From Mesorhizobium sp. NZP2298 (lineage in GTDB: Bacteria > Pseudomonadota > Alphaproteobacteria > Rhizobiales > Rhizobiaceae), in the NCBI RefSeq assembly GCF_013170825.1, contig NZ_CP033365.1:3422001-3486000 (forward strand): a stretch of DNA of 64,000 bases. Reading direction: 5' to 3'. Of this stretch, positions 41,509 to 49,460 are shown in pieces. Each line of letters begins with the position of its first letter. Positions within the stretch are counted from its first letter, which is position 1. The notes under the pieces were generated by a model that did no database searches, was not told where the DNA came from, and saw nothing but the letters and a program-made list of their open reading frames with translations. A program made the position numbers and the translations under genes.

Positions 41509-42075
41509 TCAGGCCGGTGTGAAGGGCACCAGCATCGGCACCCGCCGTGCGTAATCGTCATAGGCGGGGCCTAGTTCGCCGCGCAGGAAGCGTTCCTCGA
41601 GCTTCGCCTTCATGACGACGCCGATGATGAGCAGAGCGGCGCCGGCAATACCCCACACCGTGCCCTTCGCCGCCATTGTGGCGAGCACGGCCAACAGCAG
41701 CCCCGTATAGATCGGATGCCGGACCAGCCCATAGGGGCCGGTGTCGACGATGCGATGGTCTGCCTTGGCAGTGACCGAGGCCGACCACAACCTGCCCAGA
41801 TGAATGCGCGCCCACCACGAGAAGATCAGCCCGATGGCGATCAGGGCAATGCAAGCCCAGGCCTCGGTGAGGGTTGGGGTCCACAATCTCAGCCTGCCTT
41901 CATAGCCGTGCGCCGGAACGAACAGCAGGACGGTGCCGGCCAGCCAGAAGACACGATAGCGGACCTCAGCTCCGACGGTGGCGCGTTTTTGAGCCGGATC
42001 AGCCCACGCCGCGGCCGCAACCCACGTGAGCACCCAAATCAGCCAGAGCAGCGTGATTGCCGTCACCGGTCGCAT
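41509..42075 (-). CDS. Isoprenylcysteine carboxyl methyltransferase-like membrane protein
   Basis: A 188-residue membrane protein with about five helices. The C-terminal part matches the ICMT/PEMT-type fold: HRIVDTGPYGLVRHPIYTGLLLAVLA followed by LEERFLRGELGPAYDDYARRVPMLVP. That block binds S-adenosylmethionine. Bacterial members methylate unknown small molecules or lipids rather than prenylated proteins. GGAGG at seven bases supports ATG 42075; the open frame upstream is not family sequence. A palindromic repeat (42101-42149) lies just upstream. Confidence 0.82.
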   Translation of the reverse strand: MRPVTAITLLWLIWVLTWVAAAAWADPAQKRATVGAEVRYRVFWLAGTVLLFVPAHGYEGRLRLWTPTLTEAWACIALIAIGLIFSWWARIHLGRLWSASVTAKADHRIVDTGPYGLVRHPIYTGLLLAVLATMAAKGTVWGIAGAALLIIGVVMKAKLEERFLRGELGPAYDDYARRVPMLVPFTPA

Positions 42076-42100
42076 GCCGAACCTCCGGTCCTTGCTTTTT

Positions 42101-42149
42101 ATGCATGTCGTTCTCCCGAAGCCGGGACCCCTTTTGGGGCGACATGCAT
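42101..42149. repeat. Dispersed palindromic element, copy A
   Basis: Arms ATGCATGTCG (42101-42110) and CGACATGCAT (42140-42149) are perfect inverted repeats; the middle reads TTCTCCCGAAGC...CTTTTGGGG. Two related copies lie at 49285-49335 and 56655-56702. Confidence 0.8.
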
Positions 42150-42230
42150 TCGAGCACCATGAAAGCGATCCGACGCGGCGGCAATGCGGTGCCAATTCCA
42201 TTTCCGGTAAGAAGATCGTGATCCTTATCC

Positions 42231-42629
42231 TCACTCGCTGGAACAGCTGAACATCCATTGCACGCCGTAGGCATCGACCAGCATGCCGAAACTGCTTCCC
42301 CAATATTGCCTGGCCAGGGGCACGGCGATGCGGCCGCCGGCGGCGATGCGTGGGAAAAGCTCCCGCATGGCGGCGAGATCGTCGAATTCCAGCATCATGG
42401 CGGAGCCTTTCATCGGCTCCGCATCGTCATTGTCGGAAGCGTGAAACAGCACACCCGGACCTTCGAAGCGCGCATGCAGGATCTTTCCGCGCATGGCTTC
42501 GGTTCGTACCGGCATGCCGTTGTCGCCCCAGCGCAACAGGATGGTTGCCCGGCCGAGCCCGCACTCTTCGTAGAAGGCCAGTGCCGGCTCGCAGTTGGCG
42601 GTGAAGAACAGCGAAGGGGAGAGCCGCAT
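42231..42629 (-). CDS. PhnB-like VOC protein
   Basis: A 132-residue single-domain vicinal-oxygen-chelate protein. It starts MRLSPSLFFTANCEPALAFYEECGLG, typical of the PhnB/DUF899-like VOC group. The later FHASDNDDAEPMKG and YWGSSFGMLVDAYGVQWMFS complete the fold. The substrate is unknown. It is probably cotranscribed with the tautomerase gene, whose stop is only 19 nt upstream. The start at 42629 has GGGGA eight bases upstream and fits family starts; an ATG at 42644 is an alternative. Confidence 0.8.
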   Translation of the reverse strand: MRLSPSLFFTANCEPALAFYEECGLGRATILLRWGDNGMPVRTEAMRGKILHARFEGPGVLFHASDNDDAEPMKGSAMMLEFDDLAAMRELFPRIAAGGRIAVPLARQYWGSSFGMLVDAYGVQWMFSCSSE

Positions 42630-42648
42630 CCTGTCGTTCCCCATCAGT

Positions 42649-43071
42649 TCAGTGTGCTGCGGCGGCGACGGCGGCGACAAGTGCATCGCCCGTATATTGC
42701 CTGTCGCCGATGCCCCAGCCGCCGTCGGGCGCGTTGACAATGTTGATCCAGGTGTTTTCGGGCTTGTGCTCCGGGACGCAGAGATCGGCGACAATACCGG
42801 CGGCGGTGGTGATGAAGGCCTTGCGGGCTTCAACCGAGCCAAGGCCGATATTGGGCAATTTCAACTCCACCATGACGACGGGCCGGTTGGCGCCGCCGGC
42901 ATAGATGTGGCGGGACGGCAGGACATGGACCGTGCCGCCGACGATCGCGGTGAAGAACGAATTGCCGGCAGCACCTGAGGCTTCGATGAGAGCGGCGCTG
43001 AGGCGCGGCAGGATTTCGCGCTCTCCGGCGGGGGTCAATACACCTTCCGGCGCGGTCACGGTGATTGGCAT
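42649..43071 (-). CDS. 4-oxalocrotonate tautomerase-family protein
   Basis: A 140-residue protein beginning MPITVTAPEGVLT. After removal of Met, Pro1 would be the catalytic base of this superfamily. It is longer than a single 60-residue tautomerase and looks like two fused beta-alpha-beta units: AALIEASGAAGNSFFTAIVGG and VEARKAFITTAAGIVADLC, then ENTWINIVNAPDGGWGIGDRQY. Activity could be tautomerisation or dehalogenation of unsaturated acids. GGAG is seven bases upstream. It is divergent from a TetR-type regulator (125 nt) and precedes the VOC gene. Confidence 0.82.
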   Translation of the reverse strand: MPITVTAPEGVLTPAGEREILPRLSAALIEASGAAGNSFFTAIVGGTVHVLPSRHIYAGGANRPVVMVELKLPNIGLGSVEARKAFITTAAGIVADLCVPEHKPENTWINIVNAPDGGWGIGDRQYTGDALVAAVAAAAH

Positions 43072-43134
43072 ATGGGCTCTCCTTGTCCTCGGGTTGCACG
43101 GCCTTGCCCGACGGATCGTCTTCCGGCTTGCCAT

Positions 43135-43189
43135 GTTTCGTATCAATTGTTACGTTATGCGAAACAATTGAGTCAACAGGTTTCGTATC
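43135..43189. promoter_or_regulatory. Operator region between tautomerase and TetR genes
   Basis: GTTTCGTATC occurs at 43135-43144 and again at 43180-43189. The first copy also pairs with ATGCGAAAC (43157-43165). TCAATTGTT (43143-43151) and AACAATTGA (43163-43171) form a second, perfect inverted repeat. This dense set of repeats in the divergent gap is what a TetR-type repressor would use for both genes. Confidence 0.6.
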
Positions 43190-43196
43190 GATCACT

Positions 43197-43838
43197 ATGA
43201 ATAATTTGGAAAAGGCCAGGGGCGGTCGTCCCCGTGCGTTTGACCCCGACCGGGCACTGGACGCGGCGATGCATCTGTTCTGGGAGCATGGCTATGAGGC
43301 GACGTCGCTTGCCATGCTGCGCGAGGCGATGGGGCTGACGCCGCCGCAGATCTACAATGCCTTCACCGACAAGGAGACCTTGTTCCGCAAGGCGCTGACA
43401 CGCTACCACGAGACCGAGATAGGGTTTGCGCTGGAGGCGCTGAGCGCGCCGGTACCGACGCGCGAGGCGATCCGGCGGTTGCTCATCGGGGCGGCGGAGG
43501 CCTATTCCAGGCCCGGCAAGCCGGGCGGATGCCTTTTCGTCAGCGGCGCGCTGGCGGCCTCGCCGCAGGCGCAAGCCATTGCGGATGAACTCAAGGCCTA
43601 TCGCAAGGCGAGCGAGGCGGCGATCGCGGAGCGGTTGGCCAAGGGCAGGGCGATGGGTGATCTGCCGGAAGGCGTCCGCCCCGAAAGCTTGGCCAAATTT
43701 ATTGCAGGCGTCATGAACGGCATGTCGATCCAGGCGCGCGACGGCGCATCGGTCGAAGAGTTGCGCGTTTTGGCCCAAACCGCTCTTGCGGCATTGCCGG
43801 ACGAAGGGCAAAACCAGGGTGCATCATCCAAGGAATGA
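43197..43838 (+). CDS. TetR family regulator
   Basis: A 213-residue regulator beginning with the AcrR-like start ARGGRPRAFDPDRALDAAMHLFWEHGYEATSLAMLREAMGLTPPQIYNAFTDKETLF, a typical TetR helix-turn-helix. The ligand domain has GGCLFVSGALAASPQAQAIADELKAYRKA, common in regulators of redox or efflux genes. It is divergent from the tautomerase/VOC pair, with repeats between them. The MOSC gene begins 5 nt after its stop. It probably represses both sides. Confidence 0.85.
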   Translation: MNNLEKARGGRPRAFDPDRALDAAMHLFWEHGYEATSLAMLREAMGLTPPQIYNAFTDKETLFRKALTRYHETEIGFALEALSAPVPTREAIRRLLIGAAEAYSRPGKPGGCLFVSGALAASPQAQAIADELKAYRKASEAAIAERLAKGRAMGDLPEGVRPESLAKFIAGVMNGMSIQARDGASVEELRVLAQTALAALPDEGQNQGASSKE

Positions 43839-43842
43839 AGCC

Positions 43843-44460
43843 ATGCTGGATCTCTTCCCCGAGGCCAACAAGCCGGTCGAAATCATCCCGGCAAAGAAGC
43901 TGTCCGCCCGTGCGGCCGCGCTTTATGTCGCGCCGGCGGATCATTTCCAGACACGCCCGGTGGCGGAATTGCGGCTGGGCTTCGACGGCATATCGGGCGA
44001 TTTCCATGCCGGCGCGACGCGGCGTTCGGGCGGACGCGAACCCTGGTATCCGCGCGGCACCGAAATGCGCAACGAGCGGCAACTGTCGATCGTGGCCGGG
44101 GATGAACTGGCCATTGTCGCCGAGCGGATGGGGCTAGCCGAGATCAAGCCGGAATGGATCGGCGCCAATCTGGTGATCGAAGGCGTGCCGCATCTGTCGA
44201 TGCTGCCGGCCGGCACGCTGCTGTTCTTCAAGGACGGCGTCACCCTCAAGGTCGATGCCCAGAACGGACCATGCCGCATCGCTGGGCGATCGATCGCCGA
44301 AAATGCAGGAATGGCCGACATCGAAGCCGGCGCATTGTTGTTCCCGAAAGCGGCGAAGCGGCTGCGGGGCGTGGTCGCCTGGGTCGAGAAGCCGGGAACG
44401 ATCAAGGCCGGCGAAGAGATTTCGGCACGGGTGCCGGAGCAGTGGATTTATCGGTCATAG
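43843..44460 (+). CDS. MOSC-domain sulfurase-like protein
   Basis: A 205-residue MOSC-domain protein. The family Cys is in DAQNGPCRIAGRSIAEN, and the beta-barrel blocks RNERQLSIVAGDELAIVAERMGL, EWIGANLVIEGV and LSMLPAGTLLFF are clear. MOSC proteins carry sulfur or reduce N-hydroxylated compounds as part of molybdenum-cofactor systems. The 5-nt gap from the TetR gene and AAGGA upstream suggest coupled translation. No molybdoenzyme lies nearby. Confidence 0.88.
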   Translation: MLDLFPEANKPVEIIPAKKLSARAAALYVAPADHFQTRPVAELRLGFDGISGDFHAGATRRSGGREPWYPRGTEMRNERQLSIVAGDELAIVAERMGLAEIKPEWIGANLVIEGVPHLSMLPAGTLLFFKDGVTLKVDAQNGPCRIAGRSIAENAGMADIEAGALLFPKAAKRLRGVVAWVEKPGTIKAGEEISARVPEQWIYRS

Positions 44461-44555
44461 CTTCTTCCGGGCGTGAGCGGCGGAAAAGGGCAGGGCCTCG
44501 CTTGACCTCAGAGGGCGCAGGCGGCCTACCGGGATAGCAGTTTCACAGGTTGCAA

Positions 44556-45701
44556 ATGATTGTCCGAACAAGCCGCAGGGAAATCCTCAAATATGTGGGA
44601 GCGACAATAATGGTTAGCACGACACCGGCCATGGCGGACGGCGACTGGCAGATTGCCGCGCCAAACACGGCGGGATTCAAATCCGATCCCGCGGCGAGCT
44701 TCGACGAACTGGCGAAGATGGGCAAACTGGCGGGCGTCCATGGAGTCGTTGCCCTTCGGGGCGGTCGTATCGTGTTCGAGCGCTACATGGACGGGAACGA
44801 CATGAGATGGGGGCAGTCGCTCGGGAACGTGGCATTTGGGCCCGACACGCTGCACGATGTCAGGTCGGTCACCAAAAGCATCGTCGGTCTGCTCTATGGC
44901 ATCGCGCTCGCCGGCGGCCAGGTGCCGGGACTTGATGAACCCGTTGTCGCGCAGTTTCCCGAATACCCCGATCTTGCCAGCGATCCACAGCGCAAGCGTC
45001 TGACCATTCGCCATGCCTTGACCATGACGATTGGCACGGAGTGGAACGAGAACGTGCCGTACACCGATCCCGCGAACAGCGAAATCGCCATGGAGCAGGC
45101 GCCGGATCGCTACCGCTTCATCCTCGATCGCCCGATACTTGCCGAACCGGGAAAGAGGTGGACCTACAGCGGCGGAGCCGTTGCGCTGCTCGGAAAGATC
45201 ATCGAGAGGGGCACCGGCCAAAGCTTGCCTGAATTCGCTCGCGGCGCGCTGTTTGATCCCCTCGGAATCAACGCCATGGACTGGATTCGCGGACAGGACG
45301 GCGAAGCGTCGGCCGCGTCGGGCCTGCGGCTGGCGCCGCGTTCGCTGGCTCGCATCGGGCAGATGATCCTGCAGGACGGTCAGTGGGAAGGTCGCCCGAT
45401 CGTGCCGAAATCCTGGCTTGAGCAGAGTTTCCAGCCCGCCGCATTGGTCGACATGGGCTGGCCGGGAATGCGCTACGGCTGTCTCTGGTATCTGGGCGAA
45501 GAGGCCATAACGGATAGAGCTGGGACGTATGGGGAGCGCTTTGTCGCCGCCTTTGGAAATGGCGGACAAAGGTTGTTTGTCTTCCCCGGCCTCGATTTCG
45601 TACTCGCCATAACGACCGGAAACTACAATTCCCCCGATCAGTGGCGAGCGCCCGCGGCTATATTGTACAACGTATTTCTTCCTGGCTTGACCGGCACCTG
45701 A
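44556..45701 (+). CDS. Tat-exported serine hydrolase (class C beta-lactamase family)
   Basis: A 381-residue protein. The N-terminus carries SRREILKYVG, a twin-arginine export motif, before a hydrophobic stretch ending PAMA. The nucleophile motif is SVTKS (S-x-x-K), and the tyrosine motif reads YSG rather than YSN. The third motif region is FGNGGQRLF. The fold matches 6-aminohexanoate-dimer hydrolase or esterase-type relatives of AmpC, so esterase or amidase activity is more likely than beta-lactam resistance. ATG 44556 was preferred over TTG 44550. Confidence 0.82.
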   Translation: MIVRTSRREILKYVGATIMVSTTPAMADGDWQIAAPNTAGFKSDPAASFDELAKMGKLAGVHGVVALRGGRIVFERYMDGNDMRWGQSLGNVAFGPDTLHDVRSVTKSIVGLLYGIALAGGQVPGLDEPVVAQFPEYPDLASDPQRKRLTIRHALTMTIGTEWNENVPYTDPANSEIAMEQAPDRYRFILDRPILAEPGKRWTYSGGAVALLGKIIERGTGQSLPEFARGALFDPLGINAMDWIRGQDGEASAASGLRLAPRSLARIGQMILQDGQWEGRPIVPKSWLEQSFQPAALVDMGWPGMRYGCLWYLGEEAITDRAGTYGERFVAAFGNGGQRLFVFPGLDFVLAITTGNYNSPDQWRAPAAILYNVFLPGLTGT

Positions 45702-45728
45702 CCGATCGCTTCCGGCCGGAACCGGCCC

Positions 45729-45764
45729 GATCCCGACAGGCGCGAGCAAACGTTTGTCGGGATC
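45729..45764. terminator. Strong hairpin after the serine hydrolase gene
   Basis: GATCCCGACA (45729-45738) pairs perfectly with TGTCGGGATC (45755-45764). CAAACGTTTG (45747-45756) is a further palindrome in the loop. No T-run follows, so it may be an mRNA end-protecting hairpin or a repeat remnant. It lies between convergent genes. Confidence 0.4.
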
Positions 45765-45812
45765 ATACCGGGGCAACCGCACCGCTTGGGGGCGATGCAG
45801 CATGGACGCGCC

Positions 45813-46652
45813 TCAGCCCTTGTGGTTCTTGTTGGCGCCTTGCGCCATGACGGAAACGTGGTCCCACTTGTCCCAGGTGGCGAGGCGGTTGGCGTATTCC
45901 TGGCGGATCATCGGCAGGCCGCCATCGCCGAAGAACACGCGCAGCGGTGGTTCGGCGGCGTCGACGATGGCCAGCATCGCCGGGCCGGTCGCCTTGGGAT
46001 CGCCGGCGACCGAGTTGGCGCGGCGCTCGGCCATCTTGGCGCGGGCAGGCGCATAGGCCTCGATCGGCTTGGAGACCTTGGCGGAGGCGCCGGACCAGTC
46101 GGTGGAGAAGCCGCCCGGCTCGACCAGCGTGACATGGATGCCGAACTCCGCGACCTCGATGCTGAGTGACTGGCTGAAGGCTTCCAGCGCCCATTTCGAG
46201 GCATGGTAGAGGCCGAGCGAGGCAAAGGCATTGACGCCGCCGATCGACGAGATCTGGATGATGTGGCCGGACCTCTGCGACCGCAGGATCGGCAGGGCTG
46301 CCTGCGTGACCCAGAGCGCGCCGAACACATTGGTTTCGATCTGGTCGCGGGCTTCCTGCTCGCTGACTTCCTCGATGGCGCCGAAATGGCCATAGCCGGC
46401 ATTGTTGATGACCACGTCGAGCCGGCCGAAGCGCTTGTGCGCCTCGGCGATGGCGGCGTCGACAGCTTTCTTGTCGGTGACGTCGAGCTTTATCGCGGCA
46501 ATGTTGTCGCCGTACTTCTCGACCAGATCGGTGAGCGTGCCGGCGTCGCGGGCGGTCGCGGCAACGCGGTCGCCACGCGCCAATGCGGCCTCGGCCCAGA
46601 CGCGGCCAAAACCCTTCGACGATCCGGTGATGAACCAAACCTTTGATGTCAT
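45813..46652 (-). CDS. SDR family oxidoreductase
   Basis: A 279-residue classical SDR. The cofactor site is WFITGSSKGFGRVWAEAAL. INNAGYGHFG and the catalytic set SSIGGVNAFASLGLYHASKWALEAF (Ser, Tyr and Lys all present) follow. The C-terminal tail FGDGGLPMIRQEYANRLATWDKW is typical of a common bacterial subgroup of unknown substrate. NADPH preference is suggested by the basic residue after strand 2 (ATARD). It stands alone; a hairpin separates it from the aminotransferase gene upstream on the same strand. Confidence 0.87.
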   Translation of the reverse strand: MTSKVWFITGSSKGFGRVWAEAALARGDRVAATARDAGTLTDLVEKYGDNIAAIKLDVTDKKAVDAAIAEAHKRFGRLDVVINNAGYGHFGAIEEVSEQEARDQIETNVFGALWVTQAALPILRSQRSGHIIQISSIGGVNAFASLGLYHASKWALEAFSQSLSIEVAEFGIHVTLVEPGGFSTDWSGASAKVSKPIEAYAPARAKMAERRANSVAGDPKATGPAMLAIVDAAEPPLRVFFGDGGLPMIRQEYANRLATWDKWDHVSVMAQGANKNHKG

Positions 46653-46690
46653 GATGTGGGATCCTTGCCCCTGCGGGCGCGATTTTGGGT

Positions 46691-46714
46691 GAAAGCGGAG
46701 GCTTCTCCGCTTTC
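46691..46714. terminator. Hairpin between aminotransferase and SDR genes
   Basis: GAAAGCGGAG (46691-46700), loop GCTT, CTCCGCTTTC (46705-46714), a perfect 10-bp stem downstream of the minus-strand aminotransferase. No T-run is present on the minus strand. Confidence 0.4.
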
Positions 46715-46785
46715 GCGCATATACAGTCCGTCCCCTGATTTTCCAGAGGCGAGGGGGAAATCTTTTTGAACCGGGCGGCCGGGGA

Positions 46786-47748
46786 TCAGGGATATTTCAC
46801 GGGGCTCGACCACGCCGGATGATCGTGCTTTCGCCAATAGAGCGTCATCAGCCGGCTGGTGACGGGCCCGACCTTGCCATCGGCGATCGCCGCGCCATCG
46901 ATCCGCGTCACCGGCATGAGGCCGCCGGCGGTCGAGGTGATGAAGACCTCGTCGGCCGCCTTGAGCGCGGCGACGCTGACATCGGTGGCCTCCACGGTTA
47001 GCCCTTCCTCGCCACAGAGATCGAAAACGGTGCGGCGGGTGATGCCAGGCAGCACGCCGATGGCCGGCGTCGACAGTCTGCCATCCTTGACGCGGAAGAC
47101 GTTGAAGCCGGGGCCCTCGGCGACATTGCCGTTGAAGTCGAGAATGAGCGCGGTCTCGGCGTCGCGGTCATAGGCATCGTAGAGGCCGCGCACCAGGTCG
47201 AGCCAGTGGTAGTTCTTGATGGCAGGATCGATCGAAGCCGGCGGGATGCGCACCTTGTCGCTGATGGCGACGTGCAGGCCGCGCCGCAGCTGATCGGCAT
47301 TGGCGACCGAGCCGAATTGCACCGCGAACGCCATGAAGCGGTTGATCGCCTGGCGTGGATCGCGGCTGAAGGTCGGCGAGGCGCCGCGGGTGCACAGCAT
47401 CTCGACATAGGCGGCGCGATGACCCGACAGCGCGACGCAATTGTGCAGGATCTCGGCCACGCTTTCACGGTCGAAAGGGATCGCCATGCGCAGCTTTTCG
47501 AGCCCGCCGAAGAAGCGGTCGAGATGCAGGTCAAGCCGGAAGAAGCGGCCGTCCCAGACATGCACCGTATCGTAGGTGGCGTCGGAGTGCAGAAATCCCC
47601 AATCCAGTACGGACACCTTGGCTTGCGACATCGGCAGGTACTGACCATCGAGGAAGGCAATGCCTTCGGGATAGGAATGCGGGTCGATATGGCGATCGCC
47701 AACCAGGGGCAGGTGCGCTGGATCCTCTGTTGCCTTCGTCCGGTTCAT
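46786..47748 (-). CDS. Class IV aminotransferase (branched-chain/D-amino acid type)
   Basis: A 320-residue fold-type IV PLP enzyme. The start IAFLDGQYLPMSQAKVSVLDWGFLHSDATYDTVHVWDGRFFRL is the DAAT/BCAT pattern. IKNYHWLDLVRGLYDA contains the PLP lysine. NVAEGPGFNVFRVKDG and GVLPGITRRTVFDL complete the site. Substrate choice among branched-chain, D-amino acids or (R)-amines is not fixed by what I can see. ATG 47748 has GGAGG seven bases upstream. No biosynthetic neighbours. Confidence 0.85.
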   Translation of the reverse strand: MNRTKATEDPAHLPLVGDRHIDPHSYPEGIAFLDGQYLPMSQAKVSVLDWGFLHSDATYDTVHVWDGRFFRLDLHLDRFFGGLEKLRMAIPFDRESVAEILHNCVALSGHRAAYVEMLCTRGASPTFSRDPRQAINRFMAFAVQFGSVANADQLRRGLHVAISDKVRIPPASIDPAIKNYHWLDLVRGLYDAYDRDAETALILDFNGNVAEGPGFNVFRVKDGRLSTPAIGVLPGITRRTVFDLCGEEGLTVEATDVSVAALKAADEVFITSTAGGLMPVTRIDGAAIADGKVGPVTSRLMTLYWRKHDHPAWSSPVKYP

Positions 47749-47907
47749 CGCGGCCTCCTCTCGCACAAGGCGGATCAGCAGGCTATCGGCGCCGGACAGA
47801 AGCGATAGAGCCAGCCATCAGGCGCTGTTCGTCCTCCATGGCGATCTGGCCGATACATCGGGTTGGAGTTGCCTTATGATCCGGCAGCTTGGAAATGGGA
47901 GGGGGAT

Positions 47908-48417
47908 ATGGTCAGGCTTGGGACCGTCATCGCAACCATGATGATTTTCGCCGCCGCGAGCGAAGCCAGCGCACAGTGCGTGAAACAAGGCGACGAACTC
48001 TGCCAGAACGGCCAGACCTATCGCTGCGAGAAGACCGGCAGCGAACTGACGCCGATCTTCCAGAACCTGCCTTGCGCGGTGAATGTGCCGGCGCAGACGC
48101 TGGCCGGCACCTGGGTCGGCAGTGGTCACCAGAGCCCGGCGGGTGATGCCGGCGCCGACTGGTCGATCGCCATGACGATCAGGGATGATGGCGCATCGAT
48201 CGATTATCCGTCACTCGGCTGCGGTGGATCGCTGTCGCAGACGTCGCGGGACGGGACATCCGCCGAATTCCATGAAAGCATCACTTACGGCCAGGACAAA
48301 TGCATCGATGGCGGCGACATCACCGTCCGGTTTTTCAAGGGGAACCTGTCCTGGACCTGGGTCGGCCAGGCCGACGGCCAGCCCTACAATGCGGTCGCCG
48401 TGCTGAAGCGAAAATAA
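47908..48417 (+). CDS. Secreted Cys-rich hypothetical protein
   Basis: A 169-residue protein with a signal peptide ending SEASA near residue 22. The mature part begins with a compact cysteine region (QCVKQGDELCQNGQTYRCEK, then NLPC). This is followed by a beta-rich domain of about 110 residues that opens LAGTWVGSGHQ and contains GCGGSLSQTS and FHESITYGQDKCIDGGD, resembling a lipocalin-like or extracellular ligand-binding barrel. No function is assigned. ATG 47908 has GGAGGGGG upstream and lines up with the signal peptide. Confidence 0.7.
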   Translation: MVRLGTVIATMMIFAAASEASAQCVKQGDELCQNGQTYRCEKTGSELTPIFQNLPCAVNVPAQTLAGTWVGSGHQSPAGDAGADWSIAMTIRDDGASIDYPSLGCGGSLSQTSRDGTSAEFHESITYGQDKCIDGGDITVRFFKGNLSWTWVGQADGQPYNAVAVLKRK

Positions 48418-48431
48418 ACGGACCTGCCGTC

Positions 48432-48746
48432 TCATTCATCCTCGTCGTCGGCGTCGAGCAGGCGTGTCGCCCGCCAGCGGGTGAGCACCATGTTGGTCTG
48501 CTCGATGACGAAGAAACGTGCGGAGTCGCGGTCATACCCCTCGGCCAGCAGCCTTTCGTAATCGGTGTGCATGTGGCGGATGTGGGCGATCGTCGCCAGC
48601 CACACCGCGATCGTCGGCGGCAAGGTTTTCATATGCACCGAGCCGGCATCGGCACGAATTTTCTCCATGTCGGCGTAAGGCGCCAGCGGCAGGAGTGCTG
48701 TCAGTGCCTTGGCGATGGCCCGGCGGCGGCCGGTCGGCGCCGTCAT
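48432..48746 (-). CDS. DUF2293 protein
   Basis: A 104-residue protein matching the DUF2293 pattern: HMHTDYERLLAEGYDRDSARFFVIEQTNMVLTRW in the second half and a basic start MTAPTGRRRAIAKALTALLPLAP. The conserved His, Asp and Arg residues suggest a nucleic-acid or enzyme role, but the domain is uncharacterised. Its ATG overlaps the stop of the upstream TrmO-like gene by 4 nt, so the two are translated together. That makes a role near tRNA modification possible. Confidence 0.82.
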   Translation of the reverse strand: MTAPTGRRRAIAKALTALLPLAPYADMEKIRADAGSVHMKTLPPTIAVWLATIAHIRHMHTDYERLLAEGYDRDSARFFVIEQTNMVLTRWRATRLLDADDEDE

Positions 48747-49267
48747 CGCTCCTCGCGCCCTTCGATGGTCGCCTCCGGCACGGCGTCGGTCGAGGCGAAG
48801 TAAGGCTTGATGTCGATGACCGGGGTGCCGTCAAGCGCATCGATGGCGTCGATATCGATGCGCCCGGCGGCGATATCGAGCCCGACAAGTTTTGCCACAT
48901 GCAGGCCGACCGGGTTCGGCCGGGCAGGGGAGCGCAGGCCGAATACGCCTTTTGCTTCAGCCGCATGGCGCGGTTTCTGAACAATCAGATTCCGCGGCGC
49001 GTGATGCAGCCAGGACAGGATGACGACGTGGCTGGCGCGCCCCAGGCCCTGCAAGCCGCTGCGATAGGCCGCGTCGATGGTCAGTACCGCCGGCAGGCCG
49101 GTCTCGCGGGCCGTGCGCATGTTCTTCGGGCAGCTCTCGCGTGTGGTCCATGGCGAGGCGATGCGGCCGATGAAGACGACGCCGCCATCCGCGGGCATCG
49201 CGGCCGGATCCTGTTCCAGCCTCTGCTCACCTTGGCGCGCCTCGAACATTTCACGCGGTGCGGTCAT
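48743..49267 (-). CDS. TrmO/TsaA-domain tRNA methyltransferase-like protein
   Basis: A 174-residue protein of the TrmO (TsaA, UPF0066) fold. Blocks are VVFIGRIASPWTTRESCPKN near the start, GLGRASHVVILSWLHHA in the middle, and GVFGLRSPARPNPVGLHVAKLV with LDGTPVIDIKPYF near the end. In E. coli TrmO uses SAM to methylate N6-threonylcarbamoyl-adenosine at tRNA position 37. This member lacks the usual C-terminal extension, so another substrate is possible. It is coupled to the DUF2293 gene. A palindromic repeat lies just upstream. Confidence 0.83.
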   Translation of the reverse strand: MTAPREMFEARQGEQRLEQDPAAMPADGGVVFIGRIASPWTTRESCPKNMRTARETGLPAVLTIDAAYRSGLQGLGRASHVVILSWLHHAPRNLIVQKPRHAAEAKGVFGLRSPARPNPVGLHVAKLVGLDIAAGRIDIDAIDALDGTPVIDIKPYFASTDAVPEATIEGREER

Positions 49268-49284
49268 TCTGCCATCTCTGTGTC

Positions 49285-49335
49285 GGTGCCTGTCATTGTC
49301 CCAAAACCGCTACACGTTTTTGGGCGATATGCACC
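49285..49335. repeat. Dispersed palindromic element, copy B (diverged)
   Basis: GGTGC...GCACC arms enclose TCCCAAAACCGCTACACGTT and TTTTGGGCGATATGC, matching the centre and right arm of the copies at 42101 and 56655. The outer ATGCATG arm has decayed. Confidence 0.7.
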
Positions 49336-49404
49336 GGGAAATCACGCGTGCGGCATTTTCTTGTCCGGAAGCGACATAGCGCTTGCAAGGTTTTGAAAAT
49401 CGAC

Positions 49405-49420
49405 ATAAACATATGTTTAT
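49405..49420 (+). promoter_or_regulatory. Perfect 16-bp palindrome upstream of the ArsR-methyltransferase/metF operon
   Basis: ATAAACATATGTTTAT is identical to its reverse complement. It lies 41 nt before the ATG at 49461, in an AT-rich stretch that stands out from the GC-rich surroundings. AT-rich 16-bp palindromes are typical ArsR-family operators, so autoregulation with control of metF is likely. Confidence 0.7.
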
Positions 49421-49460
49421 ATCTTTTTCAAATCTGATGCGCTGAAAAGAGAATACGCAG

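Noticed and set aside
44556..45701. Beta-lactamase antibiotic resistance gene
   Set aside because: The second motif is YSG and the general pattern is that of esterase or amide-hydrolase relatives; resistance is not supported.
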